A stretch of 64,000 nucleotides of DNA from Rehmannia glutinosa (taxonomy: Eukaryota > Streptophyta > Magnoliopsida > Lamiales > Orobanchaceae). The position numbers and the translations under genes are program-made. Below are positions 59,309 through 64,000 of the stretch, in pieces. The stretch covers positions 62,001 through 126,000 of the forward strand of contig JABTTQ020001104.1 of NCBI GenBank assembly GCA_016081115.2, in the 5' to 3' direction. Positions within the stretch are counted from its first letter, which is position 1; each line of letters begins with the position of its first letter. The notes below the pieces were generated by a model. That model saw only the letters and a list, made by a program, of their open reading frames with translations. It had not been told where the DNA came from and ran no database searches.

Positions 59309-60290
59309 ATGGGTAGGATTTACGACAACTGGGAAAGACTAGTGGAAGTTGTGATGCGTAGAGAGCAGCTTCGAATCCTTAGTCTATCCGATTCACTCAG
59401 ATCCTTCGATTCTGATCTTAGTTTTAGTTCAAGTTCTAATTGGCATGACAGCTTATCTTTTAGTGAAAATCCATCGCCTCTGCACCCGGATGCACCGAAA
59501 CTTAAACTCGCAAAAAGAGTGAACTCTGAGAAACAGGTGCCTCCAAAAAGAAGAAATGCTATGTGGAAAGGCCTATCAATCTTTGTAAGATTGCTTGAAA
59601 TTTTTTTAGTCTTTCTAGAAAATGCATAGCATCTCATTTCCTCCTATATAGTCTCTATTGTTTAATGTCTACATATCTCTTTTACTTCCCCAAAAATACT
59701 TTATGTTGCATTTGAAAGCGTTTGGATTTGTGGAAAAGATTTCAAATGATTTCATATAAGATTATTTGAAATCAATGACTCAGAAGATAGCTCAAAATAG
59801 GAATTCAATGATTGTAATGTGAGATTATCCAAACATACCCAAACAGATTCAATGGATTTATTATTATGAATTTGGATCATCAGCTTCAAGCCAATCAACC
59901 AAAATGAAGCCTTTTTTTTTCTTTTTTCTTTTTTTAAACAGGGTGGTTTCTCCTCCAAGAAGGACTATGGCAGAGAGGAAAGGGAAATTAAATGGGCTAA
60001 AGATCGGAAAACATTGCATGGTCTTGAACCAATGAAAACCGGTGACGGAAAAGTTTTTCCATCGGCAGAAGAGGCAAAAGAGGCAAAGAGGAGAGCTGAG
60101 ATTGCAAGGTTTGTGTCCACTTTTTCATTTGAGGTAGGTAACCTTTTGGTGCAAATTGGAACATGATTTTTTTTTTCTTTGATATCATTTTAGGCTTCAA
60201 GAATTGCACACTCTCAAGGGTCACATCGCTTCACTTGTGAAGGCAAAGGGCCTGGATATTAATTCCATCCGTCATTCCTACACAATTTGA
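59309..60290 (+). CDS. YDNWERLV head fused to H+-ATPase autoinhibitory C-terminal domain, no pump
   Basis: Exons 59,309-59,584, 59,942-60,108 and 60,194-60,290 join in phase to 179 residues. Exon 1 holds MGRIYDNWERLVEVVMRREQ, a Ser-rich linker and a basic KRRNAMWKGLSIF end. Exons 2-3 read GGFSSKKDYGREEREIKWA, KTLHGLEP, EAKRRAEIAR, LQELHTLKGHIASLVKAKG, LDINSIRHSYTI. This follows the full R domain of plant plasma-membrane H+-ATPases in order: the KKDYG.EER start, RTLHGL region, AKRRAEIARL, HTLKG, and the penultimate Thr whose phosphorylation binds 14-3-3. The usual final Val is Ile. No transmembrane, phosphorylation (DKTGT) or nucleotide domain exists here. It is probably soluble. A role as a decoy or trans-acting regulator of the pump or 14-3-3 is inference. 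Confidence 0.85.
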
Positions 60291-60369
60291 GGGTGTGAAC
60301 CTGGCAAAAGATGAATACATTGGGTGGGAATTCAGAATGTGAAAAAGAGAACAGAAAGCCGAGAATGGT

Positions 60370-60414
60370 AAGCCGATGAGGAGAAGGAAATCAAGAATGC
60401 ATTTGGATCAATGA
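60370..60414 (+). pseudogene. Vestige of the head-only C-terminal segment downstream of the pump-tail gene
   Basis: Reads KPMRRRKSRMHLDQ and a stop, matching the 42.5 kb and 55.8 kb C-terminal segment. It suggests the pump-tail exons were placed upstream of an older head-gene ending. Confidence 0.6.
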
Positions 60415-61738
60415 ATATATAGGGTTGATAACTTGTTCATGACAACTGAAAGTAGCGAAGAACGAAATTTTAGAGGTTTGATTATTCTCAGCTTCTAGAA
60501 GCCGAGAATCACTTTTTTTTAGTTTGCAGACACTCCCATAACGTATATGTTTGTAAAGCTTCTGCTTAATTGTATTTTAGTAAAGGGGCTATGTGATGTT
60601 AGTTTCTTACACACTAATCTAGGAAGGCAAGACCATTCTGTTCTATTGAAAATTCAAGTTGAAAAGAGGGGCCATTTGACAAACCATGTGGAAGCATACT
60701 TCAACTAGATAAAGTTCACAAAGAAAACAAACCTCTGCACTTATACAAATGACAAATACTCAAAAGAGGCTATTTTTGTACGTATTTGTGTTTTCTTTTT
60801 TGTTTCTATTCCATTGGCATCTCTTGTTCAAGTTGTTTCCAAGTTTCCAACAGCAAAGTTTTCTCCATCAGAGACCATTTCTTATTTGTGGTAGGTTACC
60901 ATTTTGACTGAAACTAATACAAAAATCAACTTCAATATCTACACGACTCTTTGTGGGGCTGACATATAATTTGGTCCAAGGGTCTAATCTTCTTTGACCT
61001 GACTCCAATACCATATTTAGTGATTGTTTGCAATCTCTTCGCTCCGGCTGGAGAAAAAAAATATTTTTTAGTGTTTGCAAATGTCAATTTCCATTTCTGA
61101 TTCTACTTTATTTTATTAGAATCTAACGCAGAGATATGAGTGATTTAGATTTATGATTCTGTTTTTGCTTACTTTTACAAACAAATAAGCTATTTTACAA
61201 CTTTTTTCACCAAACACTCTCAACTTCTGAATCTATTTGCAAATACTATCAACTTTTGATTCTCAACTATTTTTATGTCAATAAATCATCTTCTAAAAGC
61301 ATAAGTTTTTGCAACACTCTGACAATATCATCTAAAAAACTTAAGCTATTAGAGGTGTTAACCATTTAAAACGTTTTCGATTTTTTGCTTTGAATTGAAA
61401 AGTAATTTGATATATTTGGTGCCAGTCTTTTGCAACTATCAGACTCTGACCACCCCCATCATCTAAAGCTATTGGCTGGAAATTGGAATCTTCAACCCCA
61501 CTGTATAAAGTTTGAAGAGGTTCAACAACCATAAGTTGCAGCATATTTTTTTGCATAATCACAGAAAATGTTGACCATTTCAATAGGATTGATTGATTAA
61601 ATTAACTCAGGTATTACTATTACCATATTATCTCATTTTTCTTCAATTTCCTCTGAACTAGACAGGCAATCAAAACCATCCTTTCTTGAAAATTTTTTGT
61701 AAAAGTATATTTTCACAGATCTTAAAGCCCGGGCAGAG
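60415..61738. other. Spacer with hairpin repeats and promoter of the decayed pump-tail copy
   Basis: 60,560-60,700 matches the 3' flank of the head-only gene (51,761-51,860). The 60,483-60,540 and 61,020-61,330 stretches carry pieces of the GTTTGCAAACACT hairpin family. 61,420-61,735 is paralogous to the promoter of the 59.3 kb gene. Confidence 0.5.
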
Positions 61739-62600
61739 ATGGGCAGGACTTACGACAACTGGGGACGGCTAGTGGAAGTTGTGATACGTAGCAGATTCGA
61801 AACCTTTGTCTATCTGATTCAATCAGCTCCTTCGATTCTGATCTTAGTTCTACTTCAAGTTCTAATTGGCAAACACTTGCGAAAAGTGCGAACACAGCGA
61901 AACGGATTGGAAACGAAAAGGTGCGCGTAAGAAGAAGAAATGCAATGTGAAAAGGCCTGTCAATCTTCGTAAGACTGCAAAACATCACTTTTTAATGTTT
62001 GCAAATGTCATCTTCTGCTTCTGTTTCTGCTGTAGTAAGAATTTAAAATTTTCGATTCTACTTCTGGCTTGATTTTTACTAATAAATAAGCACTTTTACA
62101 ACTTTTTCACCATCTGCTACGTTAAATCACTTCTTCTAAAAGCGGAAGTGTTGTTCAAACACTCCCTTAGTCATGTACTAACCTAAAGATCTATTAACTA
62201 TTTTGGATTTGAAATGTCCGGCGGTTTCTCCTCCAAGAAGGACTATAGCGAAGAAGAAAAAGAACTTAAACCGGCTAAATATGAGAAAACATTACATGGC
62301 CTTGAACCAATGAAATACGAAAAAGTTTTTCGGACAGCGGATGAGGCAAAGAGGAGAGCTGAGATAGCAAGATTTGTATCCACTTTAATTTCCTTTTGAG
62401 GTAATACTTTTGTCAAGGTAACCTTTTTGTACAAATTGAGATATAATTAATTTTTTTTTTTTGTACTTTGTTATCGATTTAGGCTTCAAGAACTTGGCAC
62501 TCTCAAGGGTCAGATCGTTTCACTTGTGAAAGCAAGAGGGCTTGATATTAGTTCAATCAATTATTACTACTCTTGGAGTTCCGGAAACTATTACGTATAA
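61739..62600 (+). pseudogene. Decayed copy of the head plus H+-ATPase-tail gene
   Basis: Exon 1 starts MGRTYDNWGRLVEVVIR but loses frame within the helix. In the other frame SDLSSTSSSNWQTLAKSAN and RRRNAM are recognisable, with TGG changed to TGA. The acceptor before the tail is lost (TCCG replaces CAGG) and the next donor is AT instead of GT. Tail parts read SGGFSSKKDYSEEEKELK, KTLHGLEPMKYEKVF, AKRRAEIAR, then QELGTLKGQIVSLVKARG. The end is extended and changed (YYYSWSSGNYYV), removing the Tyr-Thr-Val tail. The change at the acceptor creates an ATG at 62,214 in frame with the tail, opening a 61-codon frame. Confidence 0.82.
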
Positions 62601-63147
62601 ATTTGATGGTTGTTTTGTGGAGAAATAAAGGCTGAAATTGCTTGAGAGTTCATGAGTTTTTTTATTTTTCTTGGTTAAAAGCAGAGGAGAAAAGAGGTTG
62701 AATGAGGATTTTTTTTTTCATTCATTCATTTGATTTTTCTTAAGTTAGAAAGGCATGAACATGCTCATACAAACACAAACCACAAGACAGAGCATAATAT
62801 TTGATCTTTTTCACCAAATTGATCGCAATAAAGTTATCAGCAAATTAATTACAGTGGATTTTGTGTTGTGATTATGCGAAATGGAGTTTTGAACTTTATA
62901 ATATCATATTGTTTCAGTTCTTTTATGTTATTTCTGTTTCTTTCAATAGCGAAAGAGCAAATATTCTAGAAACCCCTCTTCTTGCTTGCTTACTTTGGGA
63001 TTTCTCTGGACTCTGAATTAATACACAATATCATTCTCTAGCAAGAGAGGAAATTTGAGGATGTAAAGATGACAAAATTGTTAGAACGGGGACCTTTTTT
63101 GGGGGGGAATACTAAAATAGCCCCGAGGTATGTAGTATTAAAATATT
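62601..63147. other. 3' flank of the decayed pump-tail copy
   Basis: AT-rich, no gene seen. T-runs near 62,700 and 63,095-63,110. Confidence 0.4.
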
Positions 63148-63996
63148 GGGTGGCGCTATTGACATCCCTTTTTTATGAGTACACTCATCTTCTAAATACA
63201 CCATCCCCTACTTTTTTAAATATGGCACAATTGATGAGTTCACTCCCCTTTTCTTCCAATTTTACCCTTGCACTTATTTTTCCTCCCAAATACACCCAAA
63301 ATGATAAACCCAAGGAGCGGCGACGGAAGAAATTCCACCAAACTTTTTTGTTCCGGCAACAAAAAAATATGTAATATCTTTTAGATTACGCATTTTTTAA
63401 TTTATTTTAAGTTTAAGTTTAATACTTTAATTTAATTTCGCACTTATAGTTGGATTAGTTTGGGCAATTGTTGCGTATAAGTGGGTAATTGTATTTGTTT
63501 GATTCTAGAGTTACAAATTTTTTTTTCTGGTTTTTGTCCGAGTTTGGGGAAGAAGACAACGGATGCCACGATGGAAAAGTAACTACGATCGTGCCATCAT
63601 GCAAGTGGCACGATCGAAAAGTAACTACGATCGTGCCACACGAGAAAATTTTTAACTACACTACGATCGTGTCAAGTATCGCACTTTTGTTATTCACCAG
63701 TAAATTTTCAGCTGTAAAAATGAAAAAATAACACACTTTTTTAAGTTGCAAAATTAAGGATATACTTATATTATTCGACAAAATTAAATATTTTCAATAA
63801 TGTGAGTGTTTAAAAATCTAAGGTTTACAAAAAAATCCAGTTTTTTACAAGAATGTGGGTGAGTGTGAGGAAGATGAAGTGTATTGGAAATTATTTATTT
63901 AAGTAAGTGTATAATAGTCTTTTAAACTAATGACATTTTTGAAATTATATAAAGGGGGTGTACTTAACAATTTGGGGGGTGTCAATAGCGCCACCC
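63148..63996. mobile_element. Terminal-inverted-repeat element reaching the window end
   Basis: The left end GGGTGGCGCTATTGACA is mirrored at the right by TGTCAATAGCGCCACCC (63,980-63,996). Inside, dyads of CTACGATCGTGCCA recur between 63,555 and 63,680. The right flank has only four bases, so a target duplication cannot be confirmed. It has no coding potential, so it is non-autonomous. Confidence 0.75.
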
Positions 63997-64000
63997 TGAA

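Overview
The window is nuclear DNA of a flowering plant, most likely a eudicot. It has AT-rich intergenic DNA, GT-AG introns, a plant alpha/beta-hydrolase gene, plant class-III LRR-receptor-kinase-type catalytic domains, and a Mutator-like transposon carrying DUF1985/ULP1 sequences. The species cannot be fixed from sequence alone; an asterid is only a guess.

Layout. 0.6-5.2 kb (+): a ten-exon alpha/beta-hydrolase with a C-terminal membrane segment. 7.4-9.4 kb (+): a four-exon PCC1-like KEOPS subunit, whose last exon is copied as a fragment at 12.4 kb. 9.4-16.2 kb: repeat-rich DNA plus a possible short Ser/Pro-rich and basic gene on the minus strand. 16.2-62.6 kb: a tandem array of about sixteen loci sharing one signature. 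Most encode an N-terminal YDNWERLV helix-like head joined directly to a class-III LRR-RLK-type kinase-like domain, with no LRR ectodomain and no membrane segment. Catalytic HRD is HGN or YGN and DFG is usually degenerate, so these are predicted cytosolic pseudokinases. Five appear full-length (17.5-19.1 -, 19.6-21.0 -, 28.3-29.7 -, 30.6-32.2 +, 56.8-58.2 +). One at 21.5-22.8 is open but carries compensating indels. The others are broken by frameshifts, nonsense changes, deletions or lost splice sites.

The most unusual part is 52.7-62.6 kb. Here the same head is spliced onto the C-terminal autoinhibitory (R) domain of a plant plasma-membrane H+-ATPase, without the pump. The 59.3-60.3 kb gene is intact (179 codons) and ends in a Tyr-Thr-Ile version of the pump's 14-3-3-binding tail. 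The 52.7-55.0 kb locus is a triple chimera of head, pseudokinase and R domain ending in Tyr-Tyr-Thr-Val, but it has a nonsense codon. A third copy (61.7-62.6) is decayed. A shared head on pseudokinases and on free pump-regulatory tails suggests a lineage-specific set of decoys or regulators linking kinase-like proteins to proton-pump control. That function is inference.

Mobile DNA. An 8.26-kb Mutator-like element (42,820-51,074) with a 9-bp target duplication sits in the 3' end of one head-only gene, and a paralogous segment at 55.8 kb preserves the empty site. It carries a broken transposase (itself split by a 524-bp hAT-like element), dyad repeats, and a degenerate DUF1985/ULP1 gene whose catalytic Cys is missing. 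A recurrent palindromic MITE family (termini GGGATAATTAC, about 230-450 bp) makes 9-bp target duplications and lies in many introns and spacers. Duplicated units (plus pseudogene, minus pseudokinase, shared spacer, plus pseudokinase) explain the head-to-head gene pairs.
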